From assembly GCA_022495995.1 (NCBI GenBank), contig JAFEMH010001480.1:310001-374000 (forward strand): a stretch of DNA of 64,000 nucleotides, written 5' to 3'. Shown piece after piece: positions 46,001-58,085 of this stretch (positions within the stretch are counted from its first letter, which is position 1; every line of letters starts with the position of its first letter). Source of the stretch: Adenophora triphylla var. japonica (lineage: Eukaryota > Streptophyta > Magnoliopsida > Asterales > Campanulaceae). The position numbers were made by a program, and so were the translations under genes. The notes under the pieces are model-generated. The model made no database searches. It saw nothing but the letters and a program-made list of their open reading frames with translations, and was not told where the DNA came from.

Positions 46001-49000
46001 AGTGCTGTATTTGGTTTAACCTTTCACATTTAATTTTTTAATTTAGCGGCCAAGTCACCTAGTGAAAATTGTATTTATATCTCAATTCAACCATCAGATA
46101 AATGTTTGTATTATATGGTGGGCACAGCATTAAAGTTGAAAGCAAATAATGGTAGGCCACATGACATGTAGAGCCGTCAATACGGGAATACGGGACGGGA
46201 CGGGACGAAATTACGTTGTCCCATGACGGGAACGGGATGAAACGGGATGGGACAAAACGGGACGGGACGAAAATACTCCGTCCCATCCCGTCCCATTTGC
46301 GGGATGCGGGATCCCGCGGGACCCAAACGGGACGAAAATACTTCGTCATCAATTAAGTTTATCTTTCTCCCTAAGAAGAAAAAGAACAAGATTATTCTAC
46401 GCACAGGAGCTCTCTTTGACAGTTGAGATTGTGAAGTGCTGCTGATTAAGAAGTGACTGCAACACATACTGTAGCTGCTGGTGAATTACGTGAGTAGCTA
46501 TGTTAATAATGGACATTCAACATGACATTAACAGTTTAATGTGTATCATGAACATTAAGCGGCAATAATAAAAGCATGTCTTGATAACAGCTATGTTCAA
46601 ACGAGGATATTTGGATTGTTCGGTTCCAAGATTATGTCATTGCAGGTTTGTCCAGTATGATAACAATATTTTTTGTTAAAAAAGAAGGAAGATGTTCTGA
46701 GCAAGACCAATTACAGATCTTCACAAGTGAGACCTAATACTTGTACGGGTCAACCCTCTGGTATGACTGCTTCAGTGATTGTTTGCTGCTTGTTAAACCC
46801 GTACCTTCTATATGTAGTTAAATTAATGAATCAGCAGACCTCAATGACAAATTGTTGCATGCACACTTTCATTGTCAAAATTTCAGCTTTCTTTCCCTGA
46901 AACTATAATCGATAAGTATAATATAGAAGAAGTGAGTGCTCCGTCTGATTGAGCTTAATAAGGTGAGGCAAAAATAATTAGAGAAGGATAGGGGATACAA
47001 GAGCCGGGACTCTAACACCAGTCCAATTGGCCTACTGATTCCTTATTTTGAACCCTTGCTTCAACTACTTGGGGATCAATTATTAGTCTTGTTTTACCCT
47101 CCAGCTCTCTATAGCAAGATACTTTCTTTGAACAACAACTTATCATAACCTTAGTCTTATACTCCCACCGTCCCAAAATATGAGTCCCCTTTGATGGGCA
47201 CAAACTTTTCGGAAAGCATATGATTCCTTTATTAAAATGTTTGGTCTCACTATTGAGGAGCATTCACATGGGAAAAAAATGTGAACTTTCCATGTTTTTA
47301 GGCTGGACCCTCTATGGAGAAGAGTATATATCTACGAAAGAGTGAAAATGTCAAGCTTTTATGTCAAAATTGGAAAGTTATGTATGGGGACACTTTTTTT
47401 TTGGGACTTCCCTATAAGTAATAAGAGTCCTATTTTGTGTGGAGGGAGTAGTATCTTTTTGCCTTCAGCTTTGTGTAGAGAGATGCATGTACCTTCCTGA
47501 ATTACAAGCTGTTATTTTTATTCAACATCTTCATTCATGTCAAGTTTGAACTTCCATTAACCCTGGAGCTATACTGATCTTAACTTCAACACTCTTCAAG
47601 CTCGTGCATATATTGTCAGCTTTGCGCCATACCATATGGGGAGAGTTTCTCTAAGTTATTCCACAAATAAATTCTTGTGCGTGCATACATACTTTTCCAA
47701 GCTCTTCATAGCGGGGTTGGCTTGTAATTGAAAATTGCATGAGGTACTTGAAGAAATAGGTGTCCGTTTATCTTTTCCTTTGATGTTATTTAGCTTGTTT
47801 TGAACTATACATGTAGCTATTTACATGCTACTAAATGTCTTTCCATTTATATATTACTCCCTCTATACCTAAATGAATGTCCATTTTCTGGAAACTTTTG
47901 TCCCAAAATGAATGCCATTTTTGGAAAAAACTTTGCCCCTAAATGTTTTTTTACCAATATTTTTTTTCACTAGTCATTTTATACTTGCAAAACTAAATGT
48001 TTGGAAAGTGAAAAATAAAAAAGTTTATGCATCTTTGCCATTAAAATGTATAAAAACACACATTTTCAGAGTGTCTCTTAATATGAAATTTCGACATTCA
48101 TTTAGGGACGGAGTGAGTATTAAACAATTAGGTTCAGCATGTTAATTAGAAGCAAAGAAACTCAAATAGCTAGAAGATTGAGAGATCAAAATGAAGGAAT
48201 CGAGATGAGAATGGAGTACACTAATATTGGGCCGGTAAAGCCCTCAAGTATCTCCGATATGAACATTTAGGATATCCCACCCTATGTCCCTTTCTTTTTC
48301 TTCTTTTATACGGTGCTCCTGTGGCTCTTGTTAGATTCGGCTCAATCGAACAAAACCTTATTCCAACCATTCAGGGTAGGCTACTTGAATCCTTCACACC
48401 CATTTAACACCCTTTTTTTTTTTTTTTTGCAAACCCCGGTGCGCCAAGCGCTCCCCGCCAAGCGGGGGTTGGGAGAGGGAACCATTTGCTAGAGCCTTCC
48501 CCTGACAATTGCCAAGAGGCTATTAGACTATAATCTCCATATATCTCTTTAAAAGTTCAATTAGTATATTTATATCGTCGCCTTTTCACAATTGTACTAC
48601 TGAGAACGTGTATGAATACCTGGCATGAAAACATAATCTAATCTTACTACTATTATTTAGAAAGATATGTTGAATAGTCAGCACCCACGTTTCCAGACTT
48701 TTGCAATATTTTTGGATATATTTTTCCCTCCAGTGATATTTCATTTTTGTCATTGCTAAAGCATTACATTGTTATGCTCTTATCATTCATTAGGATTATG
48801 TTGCTAGCTATATCAAATTGTGTGGTTTCTTTATTTGAGGAGGCTTAACCTTCCGAGAGTTCTCAAAATCTCGAGCTTGCTCAATGTAGAACCCTTCCTT
48901 GCAGCCAGCAATGTCACCCGAGCTCACTGTAGAGTTGTTAAAGGAATCTGCCACAAAGAATAGTGCTCCAGATTCATCTGCTGAAGCTAAAGTAATGACA

Positions 49001-50609
49001 AATACGATTCCAACAGCTTATTCTGCTGCTTTGCAGTCATGTCATACTGATAGTCGACTACCTAGTTTCAGAGAAAATCTGTTTATTGAAGGACACAAGA
49101 AACAGACATATCCCCTCACTGCAATAGTCAAAAACTCAGAAGATGGATATAATTGGAGAAAGTATGGGCAGAAACATGTAAAAGGTAGTAGATTTCCTCG
49201 GAGCTACTATAAATGCACTCATCCTAATTGTCTGGTGAGGAAAAAGGTGGAGTGTTCACTTGACGGCCAAATAACAGAAATCATCTATAAGGGTACTCAT
49301 AATCACCAAACTCCTCACCTTAGTCATCTCACAGTAGGGTCCAATGACATGTCAGAGATTGGTGAAGGCAATGGATCCTGCATAAAAGTTGAAGTCGGGG
49401 ACGTATCGAGAAATATCCAACTGGGGTCCAAGGACAGTACAGTTGGTCCAGACGGTTCAGAGAGGTCTTCTTCAACATCTAACTCGGATCCATTATCATC
49501 CACCCAAGGGAAGTCAGCAGAAACTCCAGAGTTTTCATCTACACTTGGTGAAGATGATGGGACCAATGAAGGAAAATTATCACCTGGAGATGATGCTGAT
49601 GACGATGGACCCGAGTCAAAAAGAAGGTGTTATTTTCTTTCTGTATCTCTCCTTTTCTGCTATATGCAAATATGAGATATTTGTCTCTTTGATCAAATTT
49701 TATTTCAGAAAGAAAGGGGACTTGTTGATGGAAACAAGTATGGTATCAAGGGCTATGCGTGAACCAAAAGTGGTGCTCCAAATAGAGAGTGAAATTGACA
49801 TTCTTGATGACGGTTATCGGTGGAGGAAGTATGGACAGAAAGTTGTCAAAGGAAATCCAAACCCAAGGTATTTTACATTTCGCTTGAGTAGTCCAATAAA
49901 TATTTCCAATATGACAAATTTGCATTTCCTCTGTTACAGGAGCTATTACAAATGCACTAGTGCTGGATGTTTGGTAAGGAAGCACGTGGAAAGAGCCTCT
50001 GACAATCCAAAAGCAGTAATAACAACATACGAGGGGAAGCACAACCATGAAGTGCCTACATCCAGAAACAGCAAGAATGCAAATGTGGATGTTGGAAATC
50101 TACCTCTATCTGTCTCCAACCCCCGGGAATTACCCAGAATCAATGGCATCTTAAAGCTAGAAGCACAAGTTCTAGATCACCACCCTCTTCGCTTCGAAAG
50201 AAAACTTGGTACTGAATATACGTTGCCAAGTTTGGTTGGAAACTTTGGTAATGGTATGAAATATGGAGCTCCCTCCTCCATGTACCAACCGAAATTTGTT
50301 CCATTTCAGAATTCAATGTCTTTTGGCTCAGTTCTGCCAGATTTTCCCATGCCATTACCAATGAGTATCCCGGTATCTGCCAGCACAGTTCAAGGTAGCT
50401 TTGGTTTCGGTAAACAAGTAGAACTGATTGATCAGACCCAGTCGTTTGTTGGAGGGCAGGAGTTGAGAGAGACCAATACAAGGTTCCTCAAACCTAAACG
50501 GGAGCAGGATAACAATATGTTTGACACTCGCCTGCCCATTGAGGATCACGTGGATGCATCATTGTCATCATCTATACACTGCCAGGCCATTCCAAATTTT
50601 CTATCCTAA
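43023..50609 (+). CDS. Group I WRKY transcription factor (two WRKY domains), 688 aa, five exons
   Basis: Exons 43023-43370, 45823-45990, 48905-49626, 49709-49867 and 49940-50609 join without frame conflict, all with GT/AG borders. The ATG is preceded by in-frame TAG TAG. The N-terminal half has a cluster of Ser-Pro sites (residues 82, 86, 91, 101, 108, 118; [19 protein letters not shown]), typical of MAP-kinase-targeted group I members. Domain 1: WRKYGQK 256-262 with C276, C281, H304, H306. Basic nuclear signal SKRRKK at about 410-415. Domain 2: WRKYGQK 451-457 with C471, C476, H500, H502. The fourth intron falls at the conserved Arg of domain 2 (NPNPR), as in other WRKY genes. The C-terminal domain should bind W-box DNA in the nucleus. 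No defect is visible. Which family member this is I cannot say. Confidence 0.93.
43421..43672. mobile_element. Stowaway MITE in WRKY intron 1
   Basis: 252 bp, starting CCCCCTCCGTCCCAAATTG and ending TTTTTGGGACGGAGGGAG, flanked by TA. It starts only 50 bp after the exon 1 donor. Confidence 0.9.
44540..45484. mobile_element. hAT-like non-autonomous element in WRKY intron 1
   Basis: 945 bp with ends TAGGGATGGCAA and TTGCCATCCCTA. The target duplication is CAGACACA / CATACACA (7 of 8). The subterminal parts are runs of GGATCGGGT/ATCCGAACCCGA units. The middle has two related 'cgctgcaatggcgcag' segments (about 45099 and 45175) but no transposase. Confidence 0.85.
46169..46345. repeat. ACGGG-rich low-complexity segment in WRKY intron 2
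   Basis: Runs of ACGGGACGGG follow the start TAGAGCCGTCAATACGGG, which resembles the ends of the hAT-like elements here. No matching right end or duplication was found, so it is probably a fragment. Confidence 0.5.
47162..47448. mobile_element. Stowaway MITE in WRKY intron 2 (first)
   Basis: 287 bp, starting CTCCCACCGTCCCAAAATATG and ending CCTATTTTGTGTGGAGGGAG, flanked by TA. Confidence 0.85.
47857..48117. mobile_element. Stowaway MITE in WRKY intron 2 (second)
   Basis: 261 bp, starting CTCCCTCTATACCTAAATG and ending ATTTAGGGACGGAGTGAG, flanked by TA. Confidence 0.85.
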
Positions 50610-50892
50610 GGTGAAGAAGATAGCAGCATTTTACTCCAAATTCACCATTGGAGATGTCGCTTCTGATCTGGTCTCTGAAGAAGATAGCTGAAATTTCCAT
50701 CCAAATTCACCGTTGGAGAATTTTCCTTCCTCTGCAAAATGCATAGTTTTCTTTGTAGGTAATCCTTCCTGCTTTTGACGACTCTTCAGAGAAATGTTTT
50801 GATTCAGATGTTTTTATTTTTAATTTTTTTCCACCCCTTTTATCTCTTGTTTTCACTGGAAAAAAAAAAAAAGGAAAGGAGAAAAGTATATA

Positions 50893-51642
50893 CTCCCTCC
50901 GTATCAAAATAATTTTCCTACTTTTTTTGTTGTTGTTATTACGAAAATACCCTGAGAAATAAATTTAGGATAATTATTATAACATAAAATTATCGTTCAA
51001 AATTTCTTGCATAACAAAATAAAGCCAAAATCTTACAAAAAACGTGTTTTTCCTTAATCTTAGAAAAATCATGTTTTGATTCCCCCGCTAGTGTCAGTGT
51101 TAGAGTAACAAAGTGTCAGTGTAGTGTATAGAGTGACAGTGCATGTATTATTAAGTGTCAGTGTAAAAAAGTGTCAGTGTTAATGTAATAAAGTGCCAGT
51201 GTAAAGAGTGTCGGTGCATGTATTATTAAGTGCCAGTGTTAGTGTAAAAAAGTGACAGTGCTAGTGTAACAAAGTGTCAGTGTAAAGAGTGTCAGACCAG
51301 TGTAAAGAGTTGGCAGTGCATGTATTATTAAGTGTCAGTGTAAAAAAGTGTCAGTGTTAGTGTTAAAAAGTGCCATTGTTAGTGTAAACAAATGACAGTG
51401 TAAAGAGTGCAGTGTATGTATTATTAAGTGCCAGTATAAAAGAGTGTCAGTGTAGGGTAAAAAAGTGACGATGTTAATTTAAAAAAGTGAAAGTTTAAAG
51501 AGTGTCAGTGCATGTATTATTAAGTGCCGGTGTAAAAATGATTTTTTCTTAAGCTTACAAAAACCGCATATTTTATAAAACCAACTCCAAAATAAAATAT
51601 AATAAAAAATAGGAAAATCCTTTAGGGGAAGGATGGAGGGGG
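50893..51642. mobile_element. Stowaway-like MITE with an internal minisatellite, 750 bp
   Basis: The ends are CTCCCTCCGTATCAAAATAA and a right end reading CCTTTAGGGGAAGGATGGAGGGGG, flanked by TA. Positions 51090-51530 are a degenerate array of AGTGTCAGTGTAAA units (about 14-20 bp, with a longer 80-bp pattern that includes GCATGTATTATTAAGTG). It lies about 280 bp after the WRKY stop codon. Confidence 0.75.
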
Positions 51643-51799
51643 TATTATTGCAAAAAGCGGATAGATGAGCTCATATAACCTTTTTTCATCTTTGATTTAT
51701 AAACACATTCTAAAGCCATCATAAAAGCTTGTCAGTGTAGTGTAGAGAGTGTAAGCGAACCATAAAATACTAAGGATATCACCACGGGATACTTCTATT

Positions 51800-54033
51800 T
51801 GGTGATGGCCAAACGGGCTGGACTGTCTCGATCCGTACGGACTAACCCGCGGGCGGAACAGGTTGAAGCCCGTAAGCCCGTGTGATGAAAGGGATCTAAA
51901 TCATGTCCGATCCCTCCCATTTCAGATGTTCAAGCCCGTCAGTTTGGCCCGGATCTAAAGATCCACAGGCCAAACGGGTTTTCCTATTTTTTTTTAATTT
52001 TTTTTTTAAAAAAAATCAAAAAAAATCAAAAAAAATATGGAAAAAATAAAAAGTAATTTAGTATTTAATAAGCTATATTTTAAAATACAAAATAACTTAG
52101 ACATAAGAAAATTAGTTGTTTTATATATAAAAAAAAAGATAGAAAAAAACTAAACAAATGGAAGTATATAAAAGAAAATAGGGATAGAGTACCCTTTATT
52201 TTTATTTTATTTTTTAAATTTTTATTGACTAGAAAATAATAATTTAGACCTTTTTTATTATTGATATTTTTTACAAATAGGAATATAAAAAAGAAAAAAA
52301 AACTAAACAAATGAAAGTATATAAAATAAAATAGGGACGGACTACCCTTTATTTTTATTTTATTTTTTAAATTTTTTATTGATTAGGAAATAATATTTTA
52401 GACTTTTTTTTATTACTAATATATTTACAAAAAGGTATATAAAAAAAGATTAAAAAAAATACTAAACAAATGAAAGTATATAAAAGAAAAGAGAGACGAA
52501 TCACCCTTTATTTATTTTTTATTTTTTATTAATTTTTTATTGATTAGAAAATATTATTTTAGACTTTTTTTATTACTGATATTTTTTACAAAAAAGCATA
52601 TAAAATAAGATAAAAAAAAAACCTAAATAAATGGAAGTATATAAAAGAAAGAGGGAAGGACTACCCTTTATTTATTTTTTAATAATTTTTTATTGATTAG
52701 AAAATAATAATTTAGACTTTTTTTATTACTGATATTTTTACAAAAAGGTATATAAAAAAAAATTAAAAAAAAAACTAAACAAATGAAAGTATATAAAAGA
52801 AAAGATGGACGGGCTACCCTTTATTTATATTTTATTTTTTATTATTTTTTTATGGACTAGGTAATAATATTTTAGAATTTTTTTATTACTGATTTTTTTT
52901 TACAAAAAGGTATATAAAAAAAGATAAAAAAAAAAAACTAAACAAATGAAAGTATATAAAAGAAAAGAGGGACGGACTACTCTTCATTTATTTTTTATTT
53001 TTATTAACTTTTTATTGACTAGAAAATAATATTTTAGACTTTTTTATTACTGATATTTTTTACAAAAAGGTACTATAAAAAAAGATAAAAAAAAACAAAC
53101 AAACTAAACAAATGAAAGTATATAAAAGAAAGAGGGATGGACTACCCTTTATTTATTTTTTATTAATTTTTTATTCACTAGGAAATATTATTTCAGACTT
53201 TTTTTATTACTGATATTTTTTAAAAAGGTATATGAAAAAAGATTAAAAAATAAAAAAAAATAAAAATAAAGTATATAAAAGAAAAGAGGAACGAACTACC
53301 CTTTATTTATTTTTTATTAATTTTTTATTGACTAGTAAATAATATTTTAGACTTTTTTATTAGTGATATTTATTATAAAAACGTATATAAAAAAATATAA
53401 AAAAAAAACTAAACAAATGAAAGTATATAAAAGAAATGAGGGACGGACAACCCTTTATTTATTTTTTATTAAATTTTTATTGACTAGGAAATAATATTTT
53501 AGACTATTTTTATAATCGATATTTTTTACAAAAAGGTATATAAAAAAAGATAAAAAAAAAACTAAACAAATGAAAGTATATAAAAGAAAAGAGGGACGGA
53601 CTACTCTTTATTTATTTATTTATTTATTTATTTATTATTGACTAGGAAATAATATTTTAGTCTTTTTTTATTACTGATATTTTTTACAAATATATTTTAA
53701 AAAAACTAAACAAATGAAAGTATATAAAATAAAAGAGGGACAGACTACCCTTTATTTAATTTAATTTTTATTGACTAGAAAATAATATTTTAGACATTTA
53801 CAAACAGGTCCGTACAGACCTCCCTGATCCACAGGCCAAACAGGCCACGGATCAAACAGATCTTCTGATCCGCGGGCTAAAGCCCAGTCCGTAAGGACAT
53901 ATCTGGTCTAGGCCCGTCCCGTATACAAAACGGGCCAAGCGGATAACGGGCCACGGGTTGTACGGGCGCGGGCCAAGCGGGCTATGGGCCGGACGGGCGG
54001 CCCACGGACCTGGGCCCAAAATGGCCATCTCCA
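51800..54033. mobile_element. hAT-like element with an internal 155-bp tandem array, 2234 bp
   Basis: The ends are TGGTGATGGCCAAA and TGGCCATCTCCA (imperfect inverse). The 8-bp target duplication CTTCTATT is perfect (51792-51799 and 54034-54041). The subterminal regions are rich in GGGCC/CCCGT units. The centre (about 52000-53790) is an AT-rich tandem array. No transposase frame. Confidence 0.9.
52020..53790. repeat. Tandem array, unit about 155 bp, about 11 copies
   Basis: The marker AAACAAATGAAAGTATATAA recurs at about 52152, 52306, 52464, 52625, 52777, 52939, 53104, 53262, 53411, 53563 and 53708 (some copies degenerate). Each unit also contains 'gggacggactaccctttattt' and 'attactgatattttt'. 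Confidence 0.85.
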
Positions 54034-54041
54034 CTTCTATT

Positions 54042-55135
54042 ATTCTGTACATATTTGTTATATATTGTTGATAGGACTGGTACTCTTTTACCCGTGCCAA
54101 TTGCACGGTGACTGTATGAATTTGATCGATCCTATAAAAGTGTATAATGTATTGTGCGATAGGGGGGATGGAGAGGTTGATTGCCTTAATGTATGGTTAA
54201 AGTTTTATATCATCACCCGAACATCAGTATCATCATTGAGATAATATTTAGCCTTACTTGATTTGAACTTAATAGCTAAATTGATTAACCCGGTGAAAGA
54301 ATATAATTTTTTTTTTGTTAAACTACAATCTTAATATTTGTTTCAAGCTATGAAACATTCCAATTCGATTTGTTTCTTCTCTTCTAAAATTTCACTAAAG
54401 TGACTAATTATAATTATAATTTAAAATATTTTATATGTACATAAAAATCTTAGAACTTTGATTGATGCACAATTAAAATACAATTAATAATTTTTTAATC
54501 ATGCATATTTAATGTGGCTAGATTTCATTAAATTTTAAGGAAATTTGTTAACAGAGTGAGAACATTTTGAAAAATGTAAAAGTTCAGTGAGAACATTTTG
54601 AAAAAAAAATAGTTCAGTGAGAACATTTTGAAAAAAGTTATAGTTCAGTGATGAAAAAATGGTTTTTGCAAAAAATTAAAAAATTGAATAAAGGAAACCA
54701 CTCATTGTCAGCCCTTAGATTATAGTTAATAAAAAATAATCTAACGATTGAAATTAAAAAGAAATAAAATTATTTAATAATAGTCATTAGATGAGGGCGG
54801 TTATGAATTAATATGGACCATTTTTTAAAGTCTATAGGAAGTTATTCCTGGAGACAATCATAGTCGATCTTTATGGTGGTTGATGATAGATCCTGGGCAC
54901 TTTTTGTGTGGTTATTACTGAGCATTAGTATATATTTTTGGTGTAAATGAGTGGTGCAATTTTTAAGTTTCATGAAACTGTATGAAATTAAATTTTAATA
55001 GGAAAAAAAACAATATTATACTAAACATGAAGGTACAAAAATGTCATTATCTTAAAGGTAAAGAGGGTGAGCTAACCTCTTCACCTTTGATGTGCCACTG
55101 ACACTTCTCCCCAGTCACCCACTTGCTATATTCTA
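54042..55135. other. Intergenic interval, no recognised gene
   Basis: AT-rich sequence. It contains three to four copies of a 33-36-bp direct repeat (GTTCAGTGAGAACATTTTGAAAA, 54552-54655) and a 'cccgtgccaattgcacgg' piece (54093). No coding frame is supported. Confidence 0.5.
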
Positions 55136-55786
55136 CTACCTCCATTTGATGAAGGCCAAAATGGGTTTTGGCCCGTGGGCTTTTTTTTGGCCCGTGGCCC
55201 GTGGCCCGTTAAACCCGTGGCCCGTGATCCGTGTTCCGGTCCGTGGCCCAGCCTGTTGGTTTTACGGTACAGGCCTGATATTGATTTTAGGGTGACGGGC
55301 GGGCCAAGCCCGCGGGCTTCCAAAGCCCGTTTGCCCATTGACCGTTTGGCCCGGTTTTTTTTTTATTATTTATATTTACCATTTGGTTAAATAACATCAA
55401 TAGCTTCGTGTCCAAGTGGTAAGCAGATCCTATTTATTCCTTCTTCTTACCCGGTTCGATTCCTCCCAACCCCTATTTCATATTTTGTTTTAAAAAAAAA
55501 AAAAAAAGGATTAAATCCGTATGGCCCGTGGATCCTTGGATCCGGGCCAAACGGGCGGGCCTCACCTCCGATTTCTGCACGGGCCGGGCCGGGCTTTAGC
55601 CCGTTAGCACACACGGACGGGCCGGGCTAAACCCGTTTCACCGTTTGGCCTTGATTTGGCGGGCCGGGCCGGGCCGGGTAGCCCGTTTGGGCATCATCAC
55701 CTCCATTCAAAATAATGTCCAAAAAAATTTAAAAATTAATCTTGATCAAAAGATTATTTCTGACATTCATTATGGGACGAAGGGAG
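55136..55786. mobile_element. Stowaway MITE interrupted by a hAT-like element
   Basis: The left tip CTACCTCCATT (55136-55146) and the remainder (55708-55786, ending GGGACGAAGGGAG) together form a Stowaway element of about 90 bp flanked by TA. The hAT-like element splits its left inverted repeat. Confidence 0.8.
55147..55699. mobile_element. hAT-like element inserted in a Stowaway end
   Basis: 553 bp with ends TGATGAAGGCCAAA and TTTGGGCATCATCA. The target duplication CCTCCATT is perfect (55139-55146 and 55700-55707). The ends are rich in GGCCCGTGG / GGGCCGGGCC units. The middle holds a piece resembling a decayed tRNA-like or short repeat (gcttcgtgtccaagtggtaagc, 55403), not scored as a tRNA. 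Confidence 0.9.
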
Positions 55787-56046
55787 TAGTTGGAACAAAC
55801 ACACTCAGATCAGCAATATCCATAAACTATCTTGTGATACGGCATTTACCCTTGCACAGTTGCACCTTTTCTTCGGTTCCATAAAATAACTAATACATAA
55901 TCTTGATGGTCTCCATCCTACTGCCAGTCTAATCCTTTCCAAACTAAACATTATGCTTACTTAAGAAGTGGGCAGCTCCCAACAGAAGCTTAATTCACCA
56001 AATAATCATCAAACAAATCCAGGTACACATTATAGCATAGACACCC
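55787..56046. other. Short interval without recognised gene
   Basis: Nothing recognisable. It ends where the family O LTR begins. Confidence 0.5.
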
Positions 56047-58085
56047 TGTAAGTACCCAAATCTGGCTCATGCCTTCCAGTTAAAGTTTTCTGGCAGTTCC
56101 CCAAACTTTCATAAAGTTTAGGGGCAATTCGGGAACTTTTCCAAACTTTCCAAGGGAGGAAGGACATGTTAGGAATTAGAATTCTAAACAGGACCTCGCT
56201 GGAAAGAAGTTTTCAAGCTGCCACCTTGCATGAATCTAGAAACATGCTGACGCGACGGTGGATAACGCCGGGCGGCTTCATTTGCCAAGAGATCTCGCCG
56301 GGCGGCTTCATTAGAAGCACACCAGATGCATATAAATAGAGGCCTCCTCTATTCATTTTGATATACAATTTTAGGCACTGTTACTTTGTCAAAATAGCCC
56401 CTCAAATTTACAGTCCCAAAAATCACACAAAACCCTCCTCTCTCATACACTAATCCTACCTTAATCTATTTCTAAATAGATATTGCCTAGGAAAATCCCC
56501 TTGGAAGATAGAGAAAAACCAATATTGGTAATCTCTCCTTCCTTTACCCTTGATTTACTCCTATTTTCTCTTGTTCTATTTATTACTTGTCATTTATTTA
56601 CATTTATTATTATAAAGCTTTAATCTTTGCAATGTAATCATCATATTTCTCTCTCCCCTTTCACAAAGGATTCATTGGAGATTCTCTCCCTAGGATGAAC
56701 AAGGTTCCATAAGTGGCTTATTCTAGGGAAGATCTACCATATGATGATGTAATTTCCCTTTACTTTTACGTATAAAAATGCAATCTTCATTCATATTATG
56801 TCATCCTCTTCCCTTGATCTAGCTTTTCAAGGATTGTCCACCTTATGAGGTCTTAAGGACATAGGAAAAGCCATAAATATCATCCCCTTTACATTATGTC
56901 TTTAGTTTAATGATACTCATTGTATTGTTCATAAAAAAAATGCAATCTTTACTTTAAAGTTATTTCCCCCATGTCCCTAAAGATGGATCTTTTTTTCCAA
57001 GGATTGTCTAAAAGCTTTCTAAGGCACAAAATGACTTAGTATGAGCATAAAGATCCAATCTTTATATCCCATTCCCCTAGTCCCGTGGTTCTTGGTGCAT
57101 TCCATGGTGAGGATCGGTGTAAAGACTCCATCTTTACATCGTTTCCATCATAAAAATGCCACAATCCTTGTCCCTTTAGAAACCGATGAGTCTTGGTCCC
57201 GAAATCTCAATTAATCACTTGAGACGAACATAAAAATGTCCCTACGAATCATAATCGTCTCAAGATGTAGGATCGACGGACAAAGATTCATTCTTTTCTA
57301 AAGAGTCTCATTCTTGGACTTAAAGACAAGCCCCTTTTGATCACATGTGACTAAATCCCCAAGAAATGTTAGTTTAAGACATACCAAGGCTCCTCCGCCT
57401 ATGATGATTGATTAATCTAACGGGAGGGTAGATAAGTCCCGTCATGATGATAACAAGTCCAAAGTGAGCACGGGATCAAAATCTCGAAAACATCAAATCC
57501 AATGTATCCCAAGCTAAAACCTTCTTAAATGATTTTTATGTCCGACAAATAAACTTGGCACATCCCTTTCTCTTTTCAAATCATGCATGCACATAAGCTC
57601 ACAAACAAGCATAAACTTCGGATCTAGGAAGACTTGCTTTTTGCAAGGCTCCTTGGGTGAATGCCAAACTAGGGATGGCCAAACCGGAACACAACCGGAC
57701 CGGAAAAGCCCGGAACCGGGGTAACCGAAACCGGTTTGGATAAGGGCCGGTTAAGGGTCACAAAAATGGTGAACCGGACCGGAACCTAAACCGTGAACCG
57801 GACGAAAATTCCTTGTTTTTCAATCGAACCGGACCGGAACCAGACCAGAAAAGCCCGGAACCGGAGCAAACCGGGGAGAAAACCGGAACCGGAGTAACCG
57901 GATCCGGGGTTAGGCCGGACCGGTTAAGGGTCACCATATTGCCGAACCGGAATCGGCGGTTTTATAATCGAACCGAGTCCGGACCGGTTTTGGCCATCCC
58001 TACGCCAAACGTTCTTCCCAAGGAGTAACTTAACCTCCGAACCCTTATCCTTTTTTTCAAAATTTTGAGGAAATCAAAATGGCGT
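56047..58085 (+). repeat. Family O LTR, solo or truncated, with a hAT-like insertion
   Basis: It starts TGTAAGTACCCAAATCTGG with no polypurine tract before it, so this is an outer edge. It carries the palindrome pair (56267-56282, 56297-56312) and TATA box (56331), and follows the LTR at 32139 throughout. It stops at 'aaatggcgtgg' (58085), where a reverse-oriented LTR begins, so its last 110 bp or so are missing. Confidence 0.8.
57670..58002. mobile_element. hAT-like element in the family O LTR, 333 bp
   Basis: The ends are TAGGGATGGCCAAA and TTTTGGCCATCCCTA. The duplication is TGCCAAAC / CGCCAAAC (7 of 8). The interior is almost entirely AACCGGACCGGAA-type units. Confidence 0.9.

Noticed and set aside
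55403..55455. 'gcttcgtgtccaagtggtaagc...ggttcgattcc' as a tRNA gene
   Set aside because: It has B-box-like sequence (GGTTCGATTCC) but lies inside the hAT-like element and no acceptor stem or anticodon arm could be closed; probably a tRNA-derived relic.
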